Shown piece after piece: positions 8,923-17,373 of a stretch of 64,000 nt of DNA. The notes beneath the pieces were generated by a model, which had not been told where the DNA came from, ran no database searches, and saw nothing but the letters and a program-made list of their open reading frames with translations. Made by a program: the position numbers and the translations under genes. Source of the DNA: Paenibacillus lutimineralis (GTDB lineage Bacteria > Bacillota > Bacilli > Paenibacillales > Paenibacillaceae); the NCBI RefSeq assembly GCF_003991425.1, contig NZ_CP034346.1, positions 1,029,501 through 1,093,500 on the forward strand, written 5' to 3'. Each line of letters opens with the position of its first letter. Position 1 is the first letter of the stretch.

Positions 8923-8956
8923 ATGCAACCTGCACATGAGGAGACGGTAATATTGA
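8923..8956 (+). repeat. rlmD 3'-end-like remnant, copy B
   Basis: Reads ATG CAA CCT GCA CAT GAG GAG, coding MQPAHEETVILMKW, close to the PTHVETVVLL-type end of rum/rlmD genes. It shares ATGCAACC and CACATG with copy C. It lies 80 bases beyond the TIR gene and just before a terminator, closing the ABC-3C/TIR block. Confidence 0.45.
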
Positions 8957-8963
8957 TGAAATG

Positions 8964-9003
8964 GAGGGGCGTGCCTAAATAGGTTACGCCCCTCATTTGC
9001 TTA
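8964..9003 (+). terminator. terminator after the ABC-3C/TIR block
   Basis: GAGGGGCGT at 8964-8972 pairs perfectly with ACGCCCCTC at 8986-8994, followed by a moderately T-rich stretch. Confidence 0.75.
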
Positions 9004-9104
9004 TTAGATAATATATTTAAGTAGACTATCAAAATTTTAAGAATTATTATAACTATTCTAGGAATTGCTACAAGGAGAAGAAACCTATAGAAAGGGGTTA
9101 ATTT

Positions 9105-10781
9105 ATGTGGAAAAAAATGTTTAGAAGTAAATCGAGTATCGATTATAGAAAAAGATTCTTATGTCCAGAATGCGAATGTAACTCTTTATATATAATTCAT
9201 GACAGTGCATGTGAATGTGAGAATGGTTGTGACGATAGCTTGATAAATATAAATGCTATCTTTAGAGAAGATAATTTTGATGGCTTTTTCTCATCAGATT
9301 ATATTAGAGAACATTTTTGGATTGACGATAATCAATTGAATGATATGTTAAGCGGAATTATTAAAGATAATAGATATAAATTATTGTCTGATAACGAAAA
9401 GCAAAAAATTACAGACTTTTTATTTAAGAGAACAAGTCAAATTGAAGAAAAGCTAGATGATTTAGTTGTTAATTATTTGAATGAAAATAGCCTAAAAGCT
9501 GTGCCCCCGGAGATGACTGTTTTTGGGTATCTAATTAACCTCTTAGAAGATATGCACTTTTTCATAAATCTTTGCTGTAAGGACCTAGCATTATTCAATT
9601 GTGGTATTATATTTGCACCTATACAGTTCTACTCAGGTAGATTCTTTTATAATAACGCCATTGAACATATTTTTCAGGCAAACGAAAGATTATATGTTAT
9701 TTTAGGTATACTTTATAACTATAATTTTGATTATGATTTATCTCGCAATAAGTCTTATAAAATAGAAAACTATATTAAAAGCAATACTGAATATAAGAAA
9801 TCCGATGTGAAAAAAATTCTTGAAAGTCTTAAGAGTAACCAAATGTACGACACAATAAAGTCCATGAGACAAATCAACACACATGATTTATCATATTTCT
9901 CTAAAACAATTGAAGACCAAATTAGAAAAGATGCAGTGAAAGCACTGGAGTTCTGGGATAGGGATGGGGATGAAGTAGATTCTGAATTATATTTGCCGCA
10001 AATAAGAAACCTTATATTCTGTTTGGAAAAGCATTATGATTTGCTTGATCTGTTGATTTTAAAAATAGGACAAGAAACAAACATAGGTGAATTAAATTCT
10101 TTTCCAATGATCGGAAAATTTATGGAGAAGAAATTACAGTCAACTTTAAAGCAATATAACGTTCAAGATATAGAGAAATTAGAAGAATATAAATTAAGGC
10201 TGTTTTACAAACTTTCTAATTATGGAGACGTGTTAATTGGTGATATATTTTTTAGATTGAATGAAGTAGTACGTTGCATTTTTGATTATTGTAATATAGA
10301 AAATCAGTTTTTTTATCAAATGTGGATTAGTAAGGCAAATCTAAACTTAAATGACTTGATAGACAAGCAATATTTACTTTATAGTGCTCTCTCGAGAATC
10401 TACTCCTGCTATGATAAAATATCTCGATATTTAGCAAATCATTATCCTGAATACTCAGATATTAAGTACTTTCAAGATTTTGAAAAAATATCAACAAAGT
10501 CTTCAATGGTTAACATAATTAAAGAGGTATTGAACGATAAGCAATATAAACTGCTTAATGAACTGAGGAACGACATCTATCACAATTTACGTGCAGGTGC
10601 ATTACATGGTGATGAGGGATTAAAATACTATAATAATTATTTGTTCATTATTGTATTTGAGAATACCAAAAAAATATTTGATTTAATCGAATATCTTAGT
10701 ATTAAAAGTAACCATAAAGTTGGTAGAAACGAACCGTGTCCGTGTGGGAGTAGATTAAAATATAAAAAATGTTGCGGATAG
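9105..10781 (+). CDS. large SEC-C motif protein with N-terminal zinc finger
   Basis: A 558-residue, Lys/Asn/Ile/Tyr-rich protein. Near the N-terminus, CPECEC...CECENGC (about residues 19-45) is a cysteine-rich zinc finger. The C-terminus is a SEC-C motif, VGRNEPCPCGS...KKCCG, the metal-binding tail also found on SecA and many stand-alone proteins. The 480 residues between are predicted helical and contain nothing I recognise, although DIYHNLRAGALHG near residue 490 resembles the RN..H element of HEPN-like and Abi-type helical domains. It is much more AT-rich than the sugar genes that follow. AAAGGGG lies eleven bases before ATG. It stands alone between rlmD-end copies B and C, so it looks like separate mobile cargo; a defence role is possible but unproven. 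Confidence 0.6.
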   Translation: MWKKMFRSKSSIDYRKRFLCPECECNSLYIIHDSACECENGCDDSLININAIFREDNFDGFFSSDYIREHFWIDDNQLNDMLSGIIKDNRYKLLSDNEKQKITDFLFKRTSQIEEKLDDLVVNYLNENSLKAVPPEMTVFGYLINLLEDMHFFINLCCKDLALFNCGIIFAPIQFYSGRFFYNNAIEHIFQANERLYVILGILYNYNFDYDLSRNKSYKIENYIKSNTEYKKSDVKKILESLKSNQMYDTIKSMRQINTHDLSYFSKTIEDQIRKDAVKALEFWDRDGDEVDSELYLPQIRNLIFCLEKHYDLLDLLILKIGQETNIGELNSFPMIGKFMEKKLQSTLKQYNVQDIEKLEEYKLRLFYKLSNYGDVLIGDIFFRLNEVVRCIFDYCNIENQFFYQMWISKANLNLNDLIDKQYLLYSALSRIYSCYDKISRYLANHYPEYSDIKYFQDFEKISTKSSMVNIIKEVLNDKQYKLLNELRNDIYHNLRAGALHGDEGLKYYNNYLFIIVFENTKKIFDLIEYLSIKSNHKVGRNEPCPCGSRLKYKKCCG

Positions 10782-10917
10782 AAAAACAGGAATTTCTCTC
10801 ACGTTATTTGTTCAATCTCTTTCACTCTGCGGTCACGGAGATTTATTAGGTGTCAGATGATAATTAATCGATACTGAAAACTTCGCGAATACTATCACAT
10901 CTTTTAGTTGTCTATTA

Positions 10918-10951
10918 TACGCAACCCACACATGTGGAGTCGGTGGCGTTA
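10918..10951 (+). repeat. rlmD 3'-end-like remnant, copy C
   Basis: Frame reads TQPTHVESVALLIKNN, a typical C-terminus of an RlmD/RumA-type protein, with CACATGTGGAGTCGGTGG. There is no upstream gene body. It lies in a 540-base gap (10782-11333) that otherwise holds a short tandem repeat, a terminator and the promoter of the next regulator. Confidence 0.55.
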
Positions 10952-11051
10952 TTGATAAAAAATAATACAGAATGTTGACCCCCTTATAACTACTGGGCTT
11001 TAATTGTAGAACAGTATTAGAAATATCGGAGTACAGAGGACTAAAAAGTGC

Positions 11052-11080
11052 ATTGATGTAAAATTGATGTAAAAATTGAT
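11052..11080 (+). repeat. short tandem repeat ATTGATGTAAA, about 2.5 copies
   Basis: Two perfect 11-base units plus six bases of a third. Three perfect units of the same sequence occur at 20204-20236. In both places an rlmD-end remnant lies within 150 bases (C at 10918 before this one, D at 20345 after the other). Confidence 0.8.
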
Positions 11081-11103
11081 CGGAGAACAACCTAAAATAA
11101 CAT

Positions 11104-11148
11104 AAAGATGACGCCAGGAATTGTTGATCCTTGCGTCATCTTTGTTGT
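11104..11148 (+). terminator. terminator in the gap before the sugar locus
   Basis: AAAGATGACGC at 11104-11114 pairs with GCGTCATCTTT at 11133-11143. It shields the sugar locus from transcription coming from the left; with A and T on both sides it may work in both directions. Confidence 0.7.
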
Positions 11149-11248
11149 CAGGATGTTTTATTTTTTAGGCTCTTTTCTAAAGTATTCTTGCTTTAAATGG
11201 ATGCGTCTTTACCCAATCAAAACCCACCGATAAGGGTGTACGATGATA

Positions 11249-11277
11249 TTGTTATCCCCATGACAAGTTGGTAAAGT
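11249..11277 (+). promoter_or_regulatory. promoter of the membrane-bound AraC regulator
   Basis: TTGTTA at 11249-11254 and TAAAGT at 11272-11277 with a 17-base spacer, about 35 bases before a strong GGAGGG ribosome site. Confidence 0.4.
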
Positions 11278-11333
11278 ATGTAGTATCATTAATGTAAGCG
11301 ATTTCAGTAACGGAGGGAGATATCATCAAACCG

Positions 11334-13520
11334 GTGTATAGAGCGACATATGTACGTTTTTTTATTTGGAGCAGCATTATGCTCTCCATTCTCATTATAC
11401 CGTTCTCCCTATTTTTTGCAGATCGGTTTTCTCATTATGCGTATGAGCAGGCGGGAGAATTCAACCAGGAAAAGATCGGCCAAACCGTGGAACGGACGCA
11501 ATATATGTTAATGAAGCTAAAGCTATATAGCCTGAACATCTATGAAGACCAGAGTATTCAAAATTGGATGTATGCCCAAACCGACGATGAACTGGTCGAT
11601 GCTGAGGCCCTCCGGGTGTTAACCAAATACTTAGCGAACGAACCGTTTATCGATAGGGCTTATTTGATCAATACCAGACTGGAAAAAGGGATATCCTCCA
11701 CCATCGGCCTAGCTCGCTTCCCGGAGTTCCCGGATAATGAAATCCTGCTGTATTTGGACGCGAACCGGCCTGAATTTCTACGGTATTTTGACCACCGGAC
11801 TGGAGATGATTCCTATCTTGCGCTTATCGTTCCTTCAACGCCCGCCCGTAAGGAGTATTACGGTTATCTGGTTGTGCTTTTGGATAAAAAGAAGCTGCAA
11901 AAACTCTTTTTGACCGATCATGCCGAAACCGGCAATGGACTGATGATCTTGGATGATTCCGGCAGTTTGATCTTGGGTGATTCGAGCGGGCTGGATTTGG
12001 AAAAGTTGAACAATACGCGAAAAAGTACGGACAGCGGTTCCTATGAATTGGTCGATAACGGGGTCAAATGGTTTGTCAATTACACCGCCATGCCTCCACA
12101 GAATTGGATGATGTATTCCTTTACCGATTTGAAAAACTTTCAAAGAAAAGCGCAATCGTTCCAGTGGGCGATTGTCATGTGTTCCTTGCTCCTGCTTGCT
12201 GTGCTATTCTTGGCGGCATTCTGGCATTCAAAACGGTTCTTCGGTCCGCTGCGACGGCTGGCGGATCAGCTGCAGCGTAAAGTCGGTCTGCAAGCCAAGA
12301 ACGAATACGGTGTTATCGAGCAGGGAGTTGAGCTTCTCCGTAATCATTTTTCACTCATTAAAGCGGAATATTTACGGCAATGGATTTTACAAGGGAGGCT
12401 CTATCAAAGCACCCGGGAAGCGATCTCGCGCGAATCCGAGCTGCTTGCCTTCGATCTCATACGGCTTGTTGTGATAAAAATCGACTCCTACAGTACATTT
12501 TCGGAAAAGTACGATTTCAGTTCCCGCAGGCTGATGAAATACGCAATGGGCAACATTGCTGAAGAGCTTCTCCGCGAACCGGGCAGGGTCATTGAATTTG
12601 TTGACTTTGGAGGGGACCATATCGTCGTTCTCGTTGGAGAGGCAAACCCGGACGGCGATTTAATCGGCGCTTTGCAGACTGTCAGGAGGGAAGTTGAGAA
12701 AAGCACCGGCCTCAACATAACGATAGCGGCGAGCGACGCCCGGCACGTGCACGACGATCTGCGCAAAGTGTACGATGAAATTTCCGATCTGACGATGTTT
12801 AAATTTATTAGCGGTGACGACAAAATCTATACCTCGCAAGATTACGAGAGTTATTTGCAGACGCAACGCACCCTTTTGGATGACACCCTGACCGAGCATT
12901 TGATCCAATCGGTACGAAGCGGTAATGAGGAGAGAATGCTAAGTATGTTGGAGGAACTGTTTCTCCAGCTGCAGACGATGAAATATTCGGAATGCAAATT
13001 TCAGCTGAATCTCCTGTTTTTCACCATCGTCAAATCGTTCAATAAGCTGACATCCATCCAGAGCGTTGAGAGCATTGAAAACCATTTGAAACACTTTTCC
13101 ACGTTAAGCGAGGTTAGCGATTGGCTGAAAGAAGAGCTTCTGAGGATCATAAACCTGCTTACGAGCAGGAAGGGATTCAGCCGGAAAGATAAAGTCGTTG
13201 AAGAGATGGTAGAGTACGTGCACTATCATATTCATGATCCGATGCTTTCAGTCGATGAGATTGCCGAACATGTCTCCTTGTCCAAAAAATACGTGCGTCA
13301 ATTGTTTGACGAGGTGCGGGGCGTTTCGATATCGAACTATATCTTGAACACGCGTATTGACAAAGTGAAGGAGCTGCTGAGGAACACGGACCTGCCTATC
13401 ACGGATATTTTCGAACAATCGGGATTCCAGACGAAAAGCCACTTCTTCACGGCGTTTAAGAAAGCGATGGGCATGACCCCAAATCAATACAGACTCAGTT
13501 CAAATGAAGCGAATGCATAA
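11334..13520 (+). CDS. membrane-bound AraC-family sensor/regulator
   Basis: About 728 residues. A membrane helix near residues 10-30, a ~240-residue extracellular sensor region, a second helix (WAIVMCSLLLLAVLFLAAFW, about residues 279-298), a cytoplasmic linker, and at the end an AraC/XylS DNA-binding domain (LSVDEIAEHVSLSKKYVRQL ... SGFQTKSHFFTAFKKAMGMT). This is the LplR/YesS-like architecture typical of Paenibacillus, where the regulator senses an extracellular sugar and drives the transporter operon beside it. The start is uncertain: GTG 11334 is the first standard codon, but GGAGGG (11312-11317) lies 16 bases away and is ideally placed for ATC at 11325, giving N-terminal (M)KPV. A terminator follows. 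Confidence 0.85.
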   Translation: MYRATYVRFFIWSSIMLSILIIPFSLFFADRFSHYAYEQAGEFNQEKIGQTVERTQYMLMKLKLYSLNIYEDQSIQNWMYAQTDDELVDAEALRVLTKYLANEPFIDRAYLINTRLEKGISSTIGLARFPEFPDNEILLYLDANRPEFLRYFDHRTGDDSYLALIVPSTPARKEYYGYLVVLLDKKKLQKLFLTDHAETGNGLMILDDSGSLILGDSSGLDLEKLNNTRKSTDSGSYELVDNGVKWFVNYTAMPPQNWMMYSFTDLKNFQRKAQSFQWAIVMCSLLLLAVLFLAAFWHSKRFFGPLRRLADQLQRKVGLQAKNEYGVIEQGVELLRNHFSLIKAEYLRQWILQGRLYQSTREAISRESELLAFDLIRLVVIKIDSYSTFSEKYDFSSRRLMKYAMGNIAEELLREPGRVIEFVDFGGDHIVVLVGEANPDGDLIGALQTVRREVEKSTGLNITIAASDARHVHDDLRKVYDEISDLTMFKFISGDDKIYTSQDYESYLQTQRTLLDDTLTEHLIQSVRSGNEERMLSMLEELFLQLQTMKYSECKFQLNLLFFTIVKSFNKLTSIQSVESIENHLKHFSTLSEVSDWLKEELLRIINLLTSRKGFSRKDKVVEEMVEYVHYHIHDPMLSVDEIAEHVSLSKKYVRQLFDEVRGVSISNYILNTRIDKVKELLRNTDLPITDIFEQSGFQTKSHFFTAFKKAMGMTPNQYRLSSNEANA

Positions 13521-13523
13521 TCG

Positions 13524-13562
13524 GAAAGCCGTCTCCGTCCGGGGGCGGTTTTCGGGTTTTTA
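13524..13562 (+). terminator. terminator after the AraC-type regulator
   Basis: GAAAGCCGTCTCC pairs imperfectly with GGGGCGGTTTTC; the tail is GGGTTTTTAC. The following ~175 bases to the permease gene carry no gene and probably contain its promoter, which I could not define. Confidence 0.55.
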
Positions 13563-13738
13563 CGAACCGACCGGCAAAATCAGAACCCGCAAATTCGCCC
13601 TTTGAGAACCGGATTCGGACTATGAGAACTAGGCGGTTCGCCGGTTCCGGTGTTACAGTGACCGTGTAGAAATGGCTGCGGGTACTGAGATTCCGTAGGT
13701 CCATTATTACAACATTTAAGGAAAGGAGGGACAAACCA

Positions 13739-14674
13739 ATGAAATGGCAACGGAGATTCGGGCGGGGAGTGGTGGCTGAGTTTTCAAAAAATCGCTACTT
13801 GTATTTGTTAGCGCTTCCGGGCACATTGTTTCTTATCGTGTTTGCGTATATTCCGATGTCCGCGCATCTGCTCGCGTTTAAAGACTTCCGGCTATCGGAC
13901 GGGTTGTGGGGAAGCAAATGGGTTGGATTTGACAACTTCAGATACTTTTTCTCCGGAAACGACTGGCTTCGCGTAACTTACAATACGCTCTTCCTGAACG
14001 GGTTGTTCCTAGTGTTCGGGCTTGGCTTCGCGGTCATGCTTGCTATCTTTTTAAGCGAGGTTATAAGTCCGTTGTTTAAGCGGGTTGCGCAATCATTTGT
14101 TTTTTTGCCTTACTTCATCTCATGGATTGTTATAAGCATGATGACGCAAGCCTTATTCAGCACATCGGAAGGGATTATTAACAAGACGCTAAATTCATTA
14201 GGATTTGAAGGGGTCGAGTGGTATTTGACTCCAAGTGTCTGGCCAGCTATTCTGACGATCATCTATATATGGAAGTTCGCGGGTTACAATTCGATCATCT
14301 TCCTGGCAGGGATAACGGGGATCTCCCCGGAATACTACGAAAGCGCCAAACTTGAAGGTGCAACTCGTTTTCAGCAGATGATCTACATCACTTTGCCGCT
14401 GCTCCGTCCCATTATCCTGTTAATGCTGTTGCTCGGTGTTGGCCGCATCTTTTACGGTGATTTCGGTATGATTTACGCAATTGTGGGTGATATCGGAGTT
14501 CTCTATCCGACGACGGACGTCATCGATACCTTTGCATATCGCGCTTTACGGCAGTTGGGCAACTTCAGCACTTCTTCGGCCGTTGTTCTTTATCAATCCG
14601 TCATGGGACTAATCACCGTAGTTATCTTTAATGCAATTGCCAAGAGAATCGACACAGACTCCAGATTATTCTAA
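13739..14674 (+). CDS. sugar ABC transporter permease (LplB-like)
   Basis: A 311-residue membrane protein with six predicted helices and the permease EAA loop near residue 205 (YYESAKLEGATRFQQMIYITLP), the contact to the ATPase subunit. It belongs to the carbohydrate-uptake-1 family, LplB/YtcP-partner branch, common in Paenibacillus for oligosaccharide import. AAAGGAGG precedes ATG 13739. The second permease begins three bases after the stop, so the two form one heterodimer-coding operon. No ATP-binding subunit is encoded nearby; such systems usually borrow a shared MsmX-type ATPase. Confidence 0.9.
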   Translation: MKWQRRFGRGVVAEFSKNRYLYLLALPGTLFLIVFAYIPMSAHLLAFKDFRLSDGLWGSKWVGFDNFRYFFSGNDWLRVTYNTLFLNGLFLVFGLGFAVMLAIFLSEVISPLFKRVAQSFVFLPYFISWIVISMMTQALFSTSEGIINKTLNSLGFEGVEWYLTPSVWPAILTIIYIWKFAGYNSIIFLAGITGISPEYYESAKLEGATRFQQMIYITLPLLRPIILLMLLLGVGRIFYGDFGMIYAIVGDIGVLYPTTDVIDTFAYRALRQLGNFSTSSAVVLYQSVMGLITVVIFNAIAKRIDTDSRLF

Positions 14675-14677
14675 GGT

Positions 14678-15553
14678 GTGGTTGAATTGCGGGAACGCGC
14701 ATTTGTTGTCATGATGTACACCGTTTTGGTGATATTTGCTCTTGTTTGCTTTCTTCCGTTTTGGCTTGTCATTATTAACTCATTCGCAACCGAGACTAGC
14801 ATCCAGACGCAAGGCTATCAGTTTTTTCCTCGTGGCTTCAGTCTGAGTGCATATGAATATTTGTTCTCGGGGAAGCAATTGTTTAGTAGTTACAAAGTGA
14901 CGTTGTTCGTAACAACCGTCGGAACGTTATTAGCCGTCCTCATCACGGCAACGTATGCTTATACTTTGTCTCATCCTAGAGTTAAATATCGAAATATTCT
15001 TTCGTTTCTGACTTACTTTACGATGCTGTTCGGAGCCGGCTTAGTCGGGTTTTACATGCTTATAGCAAATTGGCTGGGTTTGAAGGATTCGATTTGGGCG
15101 CTTATTTTGCCTTACCTGCTGAATCCGTTTTATGCTTTCATCCTAGTCTCGTTTTTTCGCACACTACCTTTCGAAATGAATGAAGCGGCTACGGTGGACG
15201 GCGCTAATGATCTGGTTATTTTCTTCCGCATCATCTGGCCGATTTCAACTCCTATTATCGCTACGGTCAGCTTGTTTTACGCGCTTAGTTATTGGAACGA
15301 TTGGTGGTTGTCGCTGCTGTTCGTTGACAATTACAAACTGCATCCGCTGCAAATGATGATTCGCCAGTTGATGTCCAATCTGAATGCAAAGGCGTATGTG
15401 GCTGGAAGTGGAACCAATTACAACATCGTTGTACCTACCTTTGGAATGCAGCTCGCGATTGTATGCGTGACGATCGGCCCGATTTTGTTTGTTTATCCGT
15501 TCATTCAAAAATATTTTGTCAAAGGCATTACGATTGGAGCTATAAAAGGGTAG
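14678..15553 (+). CDS. sugar ABC transporter permease (YtcP-like)
   Basis: A 291-residue partner permease with six membrane helices and its own EAA loop (FEMNEAATVDGANDLVIFFR) near residue 170. It ends with the conserved PFIQKYFVKGITIGAIKG tail, which is characteristic of this branch. It probably starts at GTG 14678, close behind the first permease; the ribosome site is weak, which fits translational coupling. Together with the upstream permease and the following lipoprotein it forms an import system for a sugar or oligosaccharide, plausibly a galactoside given the GH35 enzyme downstream. Confidence 0.9.
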   Translation: MVELRERAFVVMMYTVLVIFALVCFLPFWLVIINSFATETSIQTQGYQFFPRGFSLSAYEYLFSGKQLFSSYKVTLFVTTVGTLLAVLITATYAYTLSHPRVKYRNILSFLTYFTMLFGAGLVGFYMLIANWLGLKDSIWALILPYLLNPFYAFILVSFFRTLPFEMNEAATVDGANDLVIFFRIIWPISTPIIATVSLFYALSYWNDWWLSLLFVDNYKLHPLQMMIRQLMSNLNAKAYVAGSGTNYNIVVPTFGMQLAIVCVTIGPILFVYPFIQKYFVKGITIGAIKG

Positions 15554-15590
15554 TTGCCCGACTATTATTTGATCAGATGGGGGAAAGAGT

Positions 15591-17159
15591 ATGAAGCGTT
15601 TTGTTATGCTCTCTATGGTATTTGTATTGGCATTATCCATCTTCGCAGGATGCGCAAAATCGGGTGACGGCGGGAAAGCATCGCAGGAGCCGACAACTTC
15701 GTCCCAACTGGCGGATTCGACGCAGCCGACAGCTGACAAGCTGCCGCAAGTGACGCTCAAAATCATGATTCCCGGGGATCGTCCGCCCGATATGGACCTG
15801 ATCATTGCCGAAGCGGAGAAACGGATGAAAGATACGATAAATGTCAAGCTAGACATCGTTTTTGTACCGTGGTCGGATCTTGCACAAAAAACACAGGTGA
15901 CGCTGGGATCCGGCGAAAACATCGACTTGATCTTTGACGCGCCTTGGCTGCATATCAACCAAATGATTTCCAACGGCTACTACGAACCGCTGGACGACCT
16001 GCTGGCCCAATACGGGAAGACCGTACTGGAGAAACGGCCGCAACAAATGTGGGACGCTAACAAATACGGCGGCAAAATCATGGCTGTCCCGCTCGGTGTA
16101 AGCTACATGTCCGGGAACTCGTACATGATTCGCAAAGATATCCGCGAGAAGCTGGGGATCGAGCCGATCAAAACGTATGACGACATGATCAAGTTCGCTT
16201 ATGCGGTCAAGGAGAAAGAAAAAGGGCTGGTGCCGATGACGGCCGCAGGTTCCACGGCCCAACAGCAGTATTCGCTTGTTAATTTCCGGTCGTTGAATGA
16301 TTATCAAACCCATATAAGAGCAACACATGCTCTTGGCAACTCCCTCACGCTCTATTACAAAGACAATGATGGTAAAGTGTACAACTTGTTCGAAGATAAA
16401 GATCAAGTTTTGACTTGGTTGAATGATGCCCGTAAATATTATACAGACGGGTTGATTTACAAAGATATTCTTTCGGCCAAAGATTTCCACCAGTTGTTCA
16501 AGAGCGGCAAAGCGGCCATTACGCCTAACGGCTCCTTCGGACTTGGTGATGACTTCATCAATTCGTTGAAGCAAAATGCTCCGGGCGCGGAAGTAGAGAT
16601 GGTAACCTTCTTTGACAGTACAAAGGGCGCCAACTACGCCAATTTTAAACAATGGAACTTCCTTGCCGTTCCGAAAGTAAGTAAGAATAAGGAACGCGCG
16701 GTTATGTTCATGAACTGGGCGAACGAGAAGGATAACTACGACCTGCTTTCCTATGGCATCAAAGGCAAGCATTGGGAAGAAGTTGGGCAAGACAAAATGA
16801 AACTTTTGGACACCACCAATTATTGGGGATTCGGCTATGTATGGGTTTGGAACCCGGTTGATGAGCGTTCCGAGGCTGACGGCGACCCTACTACCCATGC
16901 GCTGGATATGATTTTGCGGGATGCGGACAGCTTCACGACGGATATTCTGACCGGTTTCGAATTTGACACTTCAGCCATTCAGAATGACATCAGCCAGTAC
17001 AACACGATCGAGGCAAAATACTATCCCGCCATGTTCAACGGTGTGGTTGACCCGGCCACTACAATGAAGAAATTCGAAGGTGAGGCAGGTCCCGCACTGA
17101 AGAAAATCCAAAACGAGCTGCAAAAACAGATCGATGCCTTCCTAGCTATGAAGAAATAA
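15591..17159 (+). CDS. extracellular solute-binding lipoprotein
   Basis: 522 residues with a lipoprotein signal peptide (MKRFVMLSMVFVLALSIFAGC, lipobox cysteine at residue 21) and a Gly/Ser/Thr-rich linker, then a two-lobed family 1-type binding fold. It would be tethered to the outer face of the membrane and deliver substrate to the two permeases just upstream. GGGGGAAAG precedes ATG 15591, 37 bases after the permease stop. Substrate is not evident from sequence; the GH35 enzyme and the AraC-type sensor of the same locus point to a plant-type or host galactoside. A terminator follows. Confidence 0.9.
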   Translation: MKRFVMLSMVFVLALSIFAGCAKSGDGGKASQEPTTSSQLADSTQPTADKLPQVTLKIMIPGDRPPDMDLIIAEAEKRMKDTINVKLDIVFVPWSDLAQKTQVTLGSGENIDLIFDAPWLHINQMISNGYYEPLDDLLAQYGKTVLEKRPQQMWDANKYGGKIMAVPLGVSYMSGNSYMIRKDIREKLGIEPIKTYDDMIKFAYAVKEKEKGLVPMTAAGSTAQQQYSLVNFRSLNDYQTHIRATHALGNSLTLYYKDNDGKVYNLFEDKDQVLTWLNDARKYYTDGLIYKDILSAKDFHQLFKSGKAAITPNGSFGLGDDFINSLKQNAPGAEVEMVTFFDSTKGANYANFKQWNFLAVPKVSKNKERAVMFMNWANEKDNYDLLSYGIKGKHWEEVGQDKMKLLDTTNYWGFGYVWVWNPVDERSEADGDPTTHALDMILRDADSFTTDILTGFEFDTSAIQNDISQYNTIEAKYYPAMFNGVVDPATTMKKFEGEAGPALKKIQNELQKQIDAFLAMKK

Positions 17160-17227
17160 ATCGCTTTTGGTCCAGTCCGATTTGTAAGCGGTTGTGAACA
17201 AGAGTCCGAAGTCGGAGGCAAATGATG

Positions 17228-17278
17228 GAGCTATCCCAAAAGGTCTATCAAATAGGCTAGAGGGATAGCTCTTGTTTG
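17228..17278 (+). terminator. terminator after the solute-binding gene
   Basis: GAGCTATCCC at 17228-17237 pairs perfectly with GGGATAGCTC at 17262-17271, followed by TTGTTT. Leaky read-through could still feed the GH35 gene. Confidence 0.7.
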
Positions 17279-17373
17279 GCTCACCCATACCGTTACGAGA
17301 TAGACTTTTTTGGTTATACCATAACGAATTGCTTCAAAGCAGGTCCCGAACTTGCGGAAGCAGGAGGTTACGT

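Noticed and set aside
10833..11090. 85-codon minus-strand frame over rlmD tail C and the 11-base repeat
   Set aside because: Composition follows the repeat and AT content; the plus-strand reading of the rlmD tail explains it better.
15849..16898. 349-codon minus-strand frame opposite the solute-binding gene
   Set aside because: Shadow of a clear lipoprotein gene; the translated product resembles no family and lacks a start signal.
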